13,013 nucleotides of DNA from Bacteroidota bacterium (GTDB taxonomy: Bacteria; Bacteroidota; Bacteroidia; Flavobacteriales_D; Crocinitomicaceae): positions 1-13,013 of the forward strand of contig SBGS01000073.1 in the NCBI GenBank assembly GCA_006226555.1, in the 5' to 3' direction. Positions 1 to 4,655 of this stretch are shown here, one piece after another. Within the stretch, counting starts at the first letter, position 1, and each line of letters opens with the position of its first letter. Both the position numbers and the translations under genes were made by a program. The notes beneath the pieces are model-generated. The model made no database searches and had not been told where the DNA came from. It worked only from the letters and a program-made list of their open reading frames with translations.

Positions 1-347
1 GCAATAGCTCCTAATAGAACAAAAACAGGAGGCAAACCTAAATAGACTTCACCAAGTATTCCCAAAGGCATTAATAAGCCCGTTAAACCAAGTATAGAAA
101 TCAGTTTTATGTTTTTCAATTTATCAGCAAATTGAAGTAATAAATATCCAATCACAATATTTAGAAATGCAAATAAGTTACCATGTACATGCGCTAAACG
201 TGATTCAAAATGCTTTCCTATTGGATAAGATTCAGCCCATTCTTTAGCATTAGGAGCAAAATCTCTAAGATAAATTAGGATGAATCCGTACAACATAAAA
301 ACACCCATTGTTATTAACCCGATTGATATGTTATTCTTGCCGCTCAT
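1..347 (-). CDS. Partial multi-helix integral membrane protein (N-terminal 115 residues)
   Basis: The frame opens at an ATG (347-345), stays open to the left edge and is cut there, so only the N-terminal 115 residues are visible. The protein is strongly hydrophobic. A first helix covers about residues 6-24, then a soluble stretch, then the motif RLAHVHGN (about 44-51) leading into a second helix, and two further hydrophobic segments follow (about 75-115). The arrangement of short helices with a His-rich motif at the start of helix 2 recalls small four-helix membrane proteins such as the styrene-oxide isomerase / hydroxylaminobenzene mutase group, where a histidine can bind haem. That comparison is by general pattern only. 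A good promoter and a palindromic operator lie directly upstream, so the gene is individually regulated. I am sure it is a real membrane protein gene; the function is not established. Confidence 0.75.
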   Translation of the reverse strand, partial: MSGKNNISIGLITMGVFMLYGFILIYLRDFAPNAKEWAESYPIGKHFESRLAHVHGNLFAFLNIVIGYLLLQFADKLKNIKLISILGLTGLLMPLGILGEVYLGLPPVFVLLGAI

Positions 348-357
348 ATTCTTGTCA

Positions 358-373
358 GTTAGTATTTACTAAC
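358..373. promoter_or_regulatory. 16-bp palindromic operator overlapping the predicted transcription start
   Basis: GTTAGTA-TT-TACTAAC is a perfect dyad with 7-bp arms and a 2-bp centre. It begins at the edge of the -7 element (373-380) and covers the expected start point, the classic place for a repressor to block initiation. It ends 10 bases before the ATG. The regulator is not identified; the site differs from the ATGAT-N4-ATCAT boxes elsewhere in the window. Confidence 0.6.
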
Positions 374-402
374 AAAGATATGCAATTTTTTCATTCTGCA
401 AA
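373..402 (-). promoter_or_regulatory. Bacteroidota-type promoter of the left-edge membrane protein gene
   Basis: Read on the minus strand, TTTG (402-399) is followed after 18 bases by TATCTTTG (380-373). The second element matches the Bacteroidota -7 consensus TAnnTTTG exactly, and the spacing lies in the usual range. Transcription would start near 366-368, giving a leader of about 20 bases before the ATG at 347. This is the best promoter I can see in the window. Confidence 0.65.
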
Positions 403-416
403 TTGTTTTTTAGATT

Positions 417-608
417 TTAAAGAATCATGGCACTCTCAACTTCATCCTGGTCGAGTCCCATGTAGTTGCAGAATTCTGAAATGGAAATGAGTTGGTGCTC
501 TTGTTTTCCAAGTTGCTTTTTGATGCGCTGGATCAGTAAACGAGCATAACGTTCACTCTTTCCAGTAATGATGGCAACATCTTTTGGGTAAATAACAACT
601 CTTTTCAT
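417..608 (-). CDS. Small HTH-like protein of unknown role (63 aa)
   Basis: The 63-aa basic protein begins MKRVVIYPKDVAIITGK. I chose the ATG at 608; an upstream in-frame ATG at 623 adds only five residues with no better ribosome site. The first half, YPKDVAIITGKSERYARLLI (about residues 6-25), fits a helix-turn-helix of the kind found in short Bacteroidota DNA-binding or excisionase-like proteins. The segment HQLISISEFCNYMGLDQDEV resembles the second helical part of those proteins. It lies on the same strand as the left-edge membrane protein gene and ends 44 bases upstream of the promoter elements of that gene, so it could in principle regulate that gene, but nothing in the sequence proves it. 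A good TAAATTTG -7-like element on the minus strand (757-750) lies about 140 bases upstream but lacks a partner -33 box. Confidence 0.6.
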   Translation of the reverse strand: MKRVVIYPKDVAIITGKSERYARLLIQRIKKQLGKQEHQLISISEFCNYMGLDQDEVESAMIL

Positions 609-739
609 ACAATATCTATACACTATCCATACTCTTGCTATACATTAAGTATCCTTCAGACCTGTCTCTTCCCGTTCGGGTCTTCAGTCTTCGCGATCAG
701 TGATCGCTCTTATACTTGATCCTTACTTCTGCCATAAGG

Positions 740-844
740 ATGATATCTACAAATTTACCCATCATGCTGGAGGATTCCATGGGCTATTTTGGTACAAAAT
801 GGCAGTTTAATTATGATGCGGAAGTGATGATTTTGAAGGGTTAA
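740..844 (+). CDS. Possible 34-aa peptide or gene remnant
   Basis: An ATG directly preceded by ATAAGG opens a frame of 34 codons. The last 20 residues, GYFGTKWQFNYDAEVMILKG, have an amino-acid mix more like real protein than random translation. It could be a short peptide, or the tail of a lost gene upstream of the 925 gene. No family is recognised and the length alone is not significant, so this is a weak call. Confidence 0.2.
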   Translation: MISTNLPIMLEDSMGYFGTKWQFNYDAEVMILKG

Positions 845-858
845 ATCAATTGAATTCA

Positions 859-893
859 TTTGTCATGTCGACAGGTGAAATGGTCTACCTATG
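859..893 (+). promoter_or_regulatory. Tentative promoter of the 925-2871 cluster
   Basis: TTTG (859-862) is followed after 23 bases by TACCTATG (886-893), which matches the Bacteroidota TAnnTTTG element except at one position. Spacing is at the long end of the accepted range. The start of transcription would fall near 900, leaving a short leader before the ATG at 925. Confidence 0.3.
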
Positions 894-924
894 CAAGTGA
901 CCTTTAATTGAAACGACATGTATC

Positions 925-1674
925 ATGGCAAGACAAAAAGGGATAATCAAGTTGACCGGTAAGATCGGAGATCTATCGTTCTACAAGTCAAAAGATGGTT
1001 TTCTGGCGCGTGAGAAAGGTGGTGTTGAAGCAGAGCGTATCAAGAATGATCCGGCGTTTGCACGTACTCGTGAAAACGGTGCGGAGTTCGGTTCTTCTGC
1101 AAGTTCAGGGAAATTGGTGCGTGATGCTATCCGTACAATGATGCAAAACGCTTCGGATCCGCGAGTAGTTTCTCGCTTGACCAAGTTGATGACACAGATC
1201 AAAAACATGGATTCAGTGAGTGCCCGTGGTGAAAGAAACGTGGGTGTTGGAATCGGAGATCCTGCTGCGAAAGCCTTGTTGAAAGGGTTCAACTTTAACA
1301 ACAAAGCGATCCTTGGATCCATCCTTTACAATCCATACGATGTCAACGTAGCAACAGGTGAAATTACACTCGACGCATTGGTTCCGATCAATGATATCAG
1401 TGCAACACCGGGAGCAACCCATATCACCCTTCGCGGTGCCTGGGCAAAAGTTGACTTCGCGACTGGAGAATCGGATGTGCAAGAAACCAACGTGATCAAC
1501 CTTCCCATCGATGCAACTTCAACCAACGTGGTGTTATCCCCTGCAGCTGCTCCAGCTGGAGCGGGAACAGATCTTTACCTGTTAATGATCGAGTTCTTCC
1601 AGGAAGTTAACGGTAACCAGTACGTGCTGAAGAATGGCGCATTCAATGCGTTGAGCATTGTCGAAGTCCAATAA
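925..1674 (+). CDS. Conserved Bacteroidota protein of unknown function, MARQKG family (249 aa)
   Basis: The protein begins MARQKGIIKLTGKIGDLSFY and continues KSKDGFLAREKGGV. I recognise this N-terminus as that of a family recurring in Bacteroidota without a known role; this is from memory, not a search. There is no signal peptide or membrane segment, so it is cytoplasmic or exported by a route needing none. Residues about 40-110 look helical (GKLVRDAIRTMMQ, VVSRLTKLMTQIKN). Residues about 130-249 look rich in beta strands, with repeated T/V/N-rich strands and a PAAAPAGAG linker near 210-218. A helical front plus a beta-sandwich back would suit a self-assembling structural subunit, but that is inference. 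It heads a six-gene cluster, with the next gene 8 bases downstream. A hand count for 1021-1080 gives 50% G+C, against 33% for 7561-7620 in narG, which may reflect high expression or a different origin. Confidence 0.8.
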   Translation: MARQKGIIKLTGKIGDLSFYKSKDGFLAREKGGVEAERIKNDPAFARTRENGAEFGSSASSGKLVRDAIRTMMQNASDPRVVSRLTKLMTQIKNMDSVSARGERNVGVGIGDPAAKALLKGFNFNNKAILGSILYNPYDVNVATGEITLDALVPINDISATPGATHITLRGAWAKVDFATGESDVQETNVINLPIDATSTNVVLSPAAAPAGAGTDLYLLMIEFFQEVNGNQYVLKNGAFNALSIVEVQ

Positions 1675-1682
1675 TCTGAGTT

Positions 1683-1958
1683 ATGGAAAAAGAAAAATTC
1701 AAGGACAAGTTGAAATCATTTTTCACACGATGTGGGCAAGAGACGCCGCCATTCTTTAAGAAACTACGCACCATTGGTTTGGTGGTAGCTGCGGCAGGTA
1801 CTGCTGTCATTAGTGCGCCTATCGCTTTACCGGCGGTTGTGCTAACTATTGGCGGTTACCTCATCGTTGGTGGAACGGTTGCGACTGCTGTTAGTCAGGC
1901 AGCGATCGATGACGCGGGAAACTGTGAAGATGACCCATCGACAGGCTCAGGGTACTAG
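1683..1958 (+). CDS. Small two-helix membrane protein (91 aa)
   Basis: The 91-aa protein has a charged N-terminus (MEKEKFKDKLKSFFTRCGQE), then a long Gly/Ala/Val-rich hydrophobic stretch (about residues 30-73). Prolines near the middle (SAPIALPAV) break the stretch, so it most likely forms a helical hairpin. A short acidic polar tail follows (DDAGNCEDDPSTGSGY). The size, charge and two helices resemble holins and other small pore or scaffold membrane proteins, but there is no sequence match I can name. It starts 8 bases after the 249-aa gene and must be co-transcribed with it. A strong hairpin follows it directly (1984-2016), so this may be the last gene on a shorter, more abundant transcript. 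Confidence 0.75.
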   Translation: MEKEKFKDKLKSFFTRCGQETPPFFKKLRTIGLVVAAAGTAVISAPIALPAVVLTIGGYLIVGGTVATAVSQAAIDDAGNCEDDPSTGSGY

Positions 1959-1983
1959 AAATTGAGCCTAAGAAAAAGTAACC

Positions 1984-2022
1984 GGTTCGCCCTGGTTGCA
2001 TAAACCAAGGCGGACCACTTTT
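1984..2022 (+). terminator. Strong intra-cluster hairpin, possible attenuator or processing site
   Basis: The arms GGTTCGCCCTGGTT (1984-1997) and AACCAAGGCGGACC (2003-2016) pair over 14 positions with one C-A mismatch and one T-G pair, around a 5-base loop. A short run, ACTTTT (2017-2022), follows, which is weak for a full terminator. The hairpin lies in the only long gap (73 bases) of the cluster, just before the three paralogues, and probably reduces or separates their expression from that of the first two genes. It also argues against an upstream TTG start (1996) for the next gene. Confidence 0.6.
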
Positions 2023-2031
2023 CAAAAGGAA

Positions 2032-2235
2032 ATGGAAAAGTGTACAAAATCAGACCTCATCATTGAGGTAAAAAAGAAAGTAACTCGATTCAAAGCAGGA
2101 TCTGAGTTATCCGGAAAAGTAAATCTGGTGGCGGTTGATTTCAATGAGGAGATCGATGAGACATCAGAGAAGGTTGAACTAAAACTTCACTTGAGCTCTG
2201 AAGCATGTGCTGAGGAGTGCAGCTGTGAAGAGTAA
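2032..2235 (+). CDS. Tandem paralogue 1, small acidic protein of unknown function (67 aa)
   Basis: I start this at the ATG at 2032, preceded by AAAAGGAA, because the first residues (MEKCTKSDLIIEV) then align with MEENKCT in the next two genes. A TTG at 1996 would place the start inside the hairpin. The core RFKAGSELSGKVNLVAVDFN is shared with the other paralogues, and the next segment runs EEIDETSEKVELKLHLSSEA. The C-terminus is Cys- and Glu-rich (CAEECSCEE). It has no signal peptide or membrane segment. The alternating hydrophobic pattern suggests a small beta-rich fold. It is separated by 10 bases from paralogue 2, so the two are translated from one message. Function is unknown. Confidence 0.75.
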   Translation: MEKCTKSDLIIEVKKKVTRFKAGSELSGKVNLVAVDFNEEIDETSEKVELKLHLSSEACAEECSCEE

Positions 2236-2245
2236 ACTGAGGGAC

Positions 2246-2458
2246 ATGGAAGAAAACAAGTGTACAAACTCAGAGTTGGAAGTGACTTTGAACGCAAGCA
2301 GATCTCCACGGTTCAAGGCCGGTTCGGATCTCAGTAGCAGAGTAAATCTGGTGGCGATCGATTTCAATGAAGAAATGGATGAGACATCAGAGCGTGTTGA
2401 ATTGAAAATTCGTTTGAGTTCCGAAGCTTGCGCTCCGGTAACTGCAAGTGAAGAATAA
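2246..2458 (+). CDS. Tandem paralogue 2 (70 aa)
   Basis: The start ATG at 2246 follows GAGGGAC, a ribosome-site-like purine run also seen before paralogue 3. The core RFKAGSDLSSRVNLVAIDFN and the following EEMDETSERVELKIRLSSEA differ from paralogue 1 mostly by conservative changes. The DNA is also closely similar over this part (for example GTAAATCTGGTGGCG in both), so the duplication between copies 1 and 2 is fairly recent. The N-terminal Cys (NKCT) is kept. The C-terminal Cys cluster of copies 1 and 3 is largely lost here (CAPVTASEE). Function is unknown; the protein is soluble and slightly acidic. Confidence 0.75.
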   Translation: MEENKCTNSELEVTLNASRSPRFKAGSDLSSRVNLVAIDFNEEMDETSERVELKIRLSSEACAPVTASEE

Positions 2459-2468
2459 ACCAGAGGGC

Positions 2469-2681
2469 ATGGAAGAGAACAAATGCACACAATCGGAAAC
2501 AGAAGTGATCTTAAGAACTCGTAGACCACCTCGCTTTAAGGCAGGTGCGGATCTGAGTGGAAAGATGAATCGTGTGGCGGTTGACATCAATGAAGAAAGC
2601 CACGAAGATCATGAGCTGATCGAGATCCGAATTGAATTGTTTCGAGAAGAATGCGAAGAATCGGATTGCCCCGAATGCTAA
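2469..2681 (+). CDS. Tandem paralogue 3, the most diverged copy (70 aa)
   Basis: The ATG at 2469 follows GAGGGC. The protein begins MEENKCTQSETEVILRTRRP and has the family core RFKAGADLSGKMNRVAVDIN. Its second half (EESHEDHELIEIRIELFREE) has drifted from the DETSE..VELK..LSSEAC pattern of copies 1 and 2. It ends in a Cys/Glu-rich tail, CEESDCPEC, whose spaced cysteines could bind a metal or form disulphides. The next gene begins 7 bases after its stop codon. Keeping three copies with different tails suggests subunits of one assembly rather than a simple gene-dosage effect, but this is inference. Confidence 0.7.
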   Translation: MEENKCTQSETEVILRTRRPPRFKAGADLSGKMNRVAVDINEESHEDHELIEIRIELFREECEESDCPEC

Positions 2682-2688
2682 AGAACAA

Positions 2689-2871
2689 ATGACACATCAC
2701 CACGACCATACAACAGTAGCAGGAACAGTAACCGGGACGGTGTTTACCGTGGCTGCGAATATTGACTCGCAGGATTATATCAAGACTGTGGTCCTTGCAA
2801 TGGTTGGAGCTGCAGTCAGCTTCGCGGTCAGTCTCGTGTTAAAGTGGCTTTGGCAAAAGCTATCCAAATAG
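2689..2871 (+). CDS. His-rich small membrane protein with one C-terminal helix (60 aa)
   Basis: The ATG at 2689 starts a 60-aa protein beginning MTHHHDHTTVAGTVTGTVFT. A single hydrophobic helix lies at about residues 33-52 (VVLAMVGAAVSFAVSLVL), followed by a basic tail with aromatics (KWLWQKLSK), which is typical of a cytoplasmic anchor. The HHHDH run near the start could bind a metal ion. A longer reading from 2632 overlaps paralogue 3 and is not preferred. This is the last gene of the cluster, followed by a terminator 18 bases downstream. With the 91-aa protein it gives the cluster two small membrane proteins, which suggests that the assembly acts at the inner membrane. No family is recognised. 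Confidence 0.7.
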   Translation: MTHHHDHTTVAGTVTGTVFTVAANIDSQDYIKTVVLAMVGAAVSFAVSLVLKWLWQKLSK

Positions 2872-2889
2872 TTTACTGAATATGATGAG

Positions 2890-2919
2890 AACGCCCTCGG
2901 GAAACCAGGGGCGTTTTTT
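2890..2919 (+). terminator. Rho-independent terminator of the six-gene cluster
   Basis: AACGCCC (2890-2896) pairs with GGGCGTT (2909-2915), with further partial pairing around a GAAA loop, and a run of six T (2914-2919) follows. It stands between the stop of the 2689-2871 gene and the stop of the convergent gene at 2921, so it marks the boundary between the two gene groups. Confidence 0.85.
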
Positions 2920-2920
2920 A

Positions 2921-3136
2921 TTACCTGAACTTTTGAATGTACAACTGCCTGCAATATTGATACAAGCGAATGAACATAGCACGTTTATTACTTCCCGGTT
3001 CAGCATGCCAGGCACGCATACGAATGTAGCGACCGTGCAGAATGAGTTGATCCTTGGGTAAGCGCGACAAGTACCCTTTAATCACAGCAGGGTTTACATG
3101 ATAGGGGACGTAGATTTTTTCAGAATTCTTTTTCAT
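2921..3136 (-). CDS. Small basic protein of unknown function (71 aa)
   Basis: I start this at the ATG at 3136, giving MKKNSEKIYVPYHVNPAVIK and so on. The frame is open back to 3244, but that extension translates the hairpin-rich spacer into an implausible Cys-rich peptide. The protein is strongly basic, with YIRMRAWHAEPGSNKRAMFI followed by an aromatic and basic end (RLYQYCRQLYIQKFR), which could bind nucleic acid. No membrane segment or recognised domain is present. It ends right at the terminator of the convergent plus-strand cluster. It is the last of three minus-strand genes separated by structured spacers. Confidence 0.5.
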   Translation of the reverse strand: MKKNSEKIYVPYHVNPAVIKGYLSRLPKDQLILHGRYIRMRAWHAEPGSNKRAMFIRLYQYCRQLYIQKFR

Positions 3137-3299
3137 ACAATTGATTTTAAGACCGCGCAGGAAATCAGCTGCCCTATTGCATAGGCAACAGAAAGGGCAA
3201 GGAAGGAAACAGTGCAAGGGCCACGCTTCAGCGGGGTTTATCAACCCTTGCGCAGCGACGACCGATGGACTAAATTGCCGTTTGCAAAGGGTGGCTAGT
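3137..3299. repeat. Hairpin-rich spacer between minus-strand genes
   Basis: This 163-bp spacer contains nested inverted repeats: GCAAGGG (3214-3220) with CCCTTGC (3245-3251), and inside this GGGTT (3234-3238) with AACCC (3243-3247). CCCTTGC also has a near-perfect second partner further right in GCAAAGGG. TGCCCT and AGGGCA make another stem near 3169-3199. The competing pairings and higher GC content differ from the AT-rich gene beside it. The spacer may be a recombination site, a structured RNA element or an old terminator. Confidence 0.45.
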
Positions 3300-3959
3300 C
3301 TACTGATTCAATTCTTTCTTTATCAAATCCTTTATGAAGTAACTGCTCCTAACAGCGCTGTCTTCGACGAGATAAATGGAATCTATTATAAGGCATCTCT
3401 CGATAATGATGGAAATATTTATTGCAGAATTAGTCAGTGTCTTAATAATGTTAGGGTCAAAATTCTTCGAATACTGTATAGCTTCATTGTGGGTGATAAA
3501 TTTATCACGAAGCTCTTTAATCAATTCAATCTCAGATTGATATTTAATTTTGAACAATTCAGACTCGCAATAATCTATAAATGGTAGAAGAAAATCACTT
3601 GTGTTTTGCGGTACTGGATCAAATTTTTCGAAACAGGTCAAATAAGACAAATATTCGTTCAATCCATGGGGATTGTGGATTGTTTTACCTTCTAGATCCA
3701 AATTTCTAACTTTTTTAAATAATCCATCTAAACACCTTGTTGGGTGTTTTTTTTCAGTATCAAATATTCTAGCTGTACGAAGAACCATTGCTGATTGTGC
3801 AGATCGTTGTAAATACACAAATAGATTTCGCCTAGTTTCCTCCAATTTATCGAGATCAACAGAATGTTTTGCTATTTCATTCCAAATATTAAGATTCAAT
3901 TGAGCTTGAAATGATTCTGTAATTATTCCATTTTCGATATAGTCTTTAATTTGATTCAT
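3300..3959 (-). CDS. HEPN-superfamily protein, AbiU2-like (219 aa), possible abortive-infection factor
   Basis: The ATG at 3959 begins MNQIKDYIENGIITESFQAQ. The open frame reaches back to 4172, but those codons translate a purine-rich noncoding tract. The protein is all-helical in appearance. Residues 151-157, RDKFITH, form the R-x5-H pattern of HEPN nucleases (RX4-6H), in the setting LIKELRDKFITHNEA that is typical of their catalytic helix. Earlier segments (WNEIAKHSVDLDKLEE, SAQSAMVLRTARIFD at about 53-67) match my memory of the AbiU2 group: a tryptophan, then a helix ending in R-FD. HEPN proteins of this kind cut RNA in phage defence or toxin-antitoxin systems. The codons are AT-rich, unlike both flanking spacers. 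No clear antitoxin gene is adjacent, so defence is an inference. Confidence 0.5.
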   Translation of the reverse strand: MNQIKDYIENGIITESFQAQLNLNIWNEIAKHSVDLDKLEETRRNLFVYLQRSAQSAMVLRTARIFDTEKKHPTRCLDGLFKKVRNLDLEGKTIHNPHGLNEYLSYLTCFEKFDPVPQNTSDFLLPFIDYCESELFKIKYQSEIELIKELRDKFITHNEAIQYSKNFDPNIIKTLTNSAINISIIIERCLIIDSIYLVEDSAVRSSYFIKDLIKKELNQ

Positions 3960-4397
3960 TGCTATGAATTTAAGGAAAAACAGCCTTGAGCCAGCGGAGG
4001 GAAGACGAAAGGACGCAGTGACCTCGAGGAGCGAAGGACTGAAGTGTGGGGCAAGTGAAGGAATGGAGGTACGGAATGACGTAACGAGCGAGCCGACCGC
4101 GAGTTGAGCGAAGGTGGAAGTGGAGAGTGAGTTCACCGAACGGGAACGACCTATGTTGCTGCGACAACACAAGGGCTTGGCGGAGTTTTTGAAAACAGGG
4201 AAAGATCAAGTGTGTGAAGGTTTGAAGCAATGAAAACCGAACACTCTTGAAGTGCGGTACCGAAGTGGTTGAGGAGTTACGCATGCAGGATCCGGAATAA
4301 GTAAGGACGAAACGACTGCAGGTACAGGGATCAAAAACTGTGATCAAGCCCGTAGCCTGAGCGATTAGCAGGCGAGCCAAACAACAAGCGGCGATGA

Positions 4398-4440
4398 CAC
4401 CCCAGCAAAATCTTATTTACTTTATTTGGGGTCTGGGGTG
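4398..4440. repeat. Alternative hairpins with an AT-rich loop
   Basis: CACCCCAG (4398-4405) pairs perfectly with CTGGGGTG (4433-4440). The inner ACCCCA (4399-4404) can instead pair with TGGGGT (4427-4432). The two stems exclude each other, and the loop is A/T-rich. No long T-run follows on either strand, so a simple terminator is unlikely. Confidence 0.55.
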
Positions 4441-4469
4441 ACAGAGGAGCCGCGACTGACGACGCCGGA

Positions 4470-4500
4470 TGAACAGGCGAAACAAACCAGTGAACAGGCG
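4470..4500. repeat. 10-bp direct repeat TGAACAGGCG
   Basis: TGAACAGGCG occurs at 4470-4479 and again at 4491-4500, exactly 21 bases apart, which is two helical turns. That spacing suits paired protein binding on one face of the DNA. Confidence 0.5.
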
Positions 4501-4539
4501 CATTGGTGAATTCTGAAACAACGACTAAGGAACGGTGTA

Positions 4540-4605
4540 TGCAAGCCCGGGATTACGGTACCACGTTAGGCGAAGCTTGTGCCGCCCGCTTTGTATAGGC
4601 TTGCA
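4540..4605. repeat. 66-bp imperfect cruciform with three stacked stems
   Basis: TGCAAGCC (4540-4547) pairs with GGCTTGCA (4598-4605). Inside it CGGG (4548-4551) pairs with CCCG (4585-4588), and GGTAC (4557-4561) pairs with GTGCC (4579-4583) with one G-T pair. Bulges lie at 4552-4556 and 4589-4597, and a 17-base loop contains GTTAGGC. Length and bulged shape recall integron attC sites, but the GTTAGGC word sits in the loop, not at the ends, so it does not meet that definition. Confidence 0.5.
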
Positions 4606-4655
4606 GACAGGTTTGTTGAAGCTGTGAAGACAAGGAGGAAGACCGCTTTTCCTGG

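Larger units (their letters stand above)
609..924. other. 316-bp region without a confident gene
   Basis: This stretch separates the minus-strand HTH-like gene from the plus-strand cluster. It holds the perfect palindrome GCGATCA-G-TGATCGC (693-707), a 34-codon open frame (740-844), a minus-strand TAAATTTG element (757-750), and a weak plus-strand promoter (859-893). A 7-bp inverted repeat, CATGTCG (864-870) and CGACATG (914-920), brackets the predicted transcription start of the cluster. I see no tRNA or other RNA gene. Confidence 0.5.
3960..4655. other. 696-bp geneless, purine-rich and GC-rich tract with several structured repeats
   Basis: Positions 4021-4080 contain 33 G/C of 60 by hand count, clearly more than the adjoining AT-rich genes. 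The plus strand is rich in GAAG, GAGCGA and GGAA words (for example GAGCGAAGG near 4029 and again near 4107). Open frames here exist mainly because the strand has few stop codons; their translations are Ser/Leu/Phe-rich and look noncoding. The tract contains a pair of alternative hairpins (4398-4440), a 10-bp direct repeat (4470-4500) and an extended imperfect cruciform (4540-4605). It lies between two minus-strand genes. Confidence 0.55.

Noticed and set aside
1213..1526. Minus-strand open frames of 66-89 codons within the 249-aa gene
   Set aside because: They are antisense to a well-supported gene and their translations look like shadow frames.
3141..3587. 148-codon plus-strand open frame
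   Set aside because: Its start lies in the hairpin-rich spacer and the rest runs antisense to the HEPN-like gene, which has better coding character and a catalytic motif.
3960..4172. 71-residue N-terminal extension of the HEPN-like protein
   Set aside because: The extension translates the purine-rich noncoding tract, and composition changes abruptly at the ATG at 3959.
3970..4380. 136-codon minus-strand open frame in the purine-rich tract
   Set aside because: The translation is rich in Ser, Leu, Phe and Cys with no domain pattern; the frame stays open because the pyrimidine-rich strand has few stop codons.
4540..4605. Standard integron attC site
   Set aside because: GTTAGGC fits the GTTRRRY word, but it is in the loop and no matching RYYYAAC partner stands at the other end; no integrase is present.
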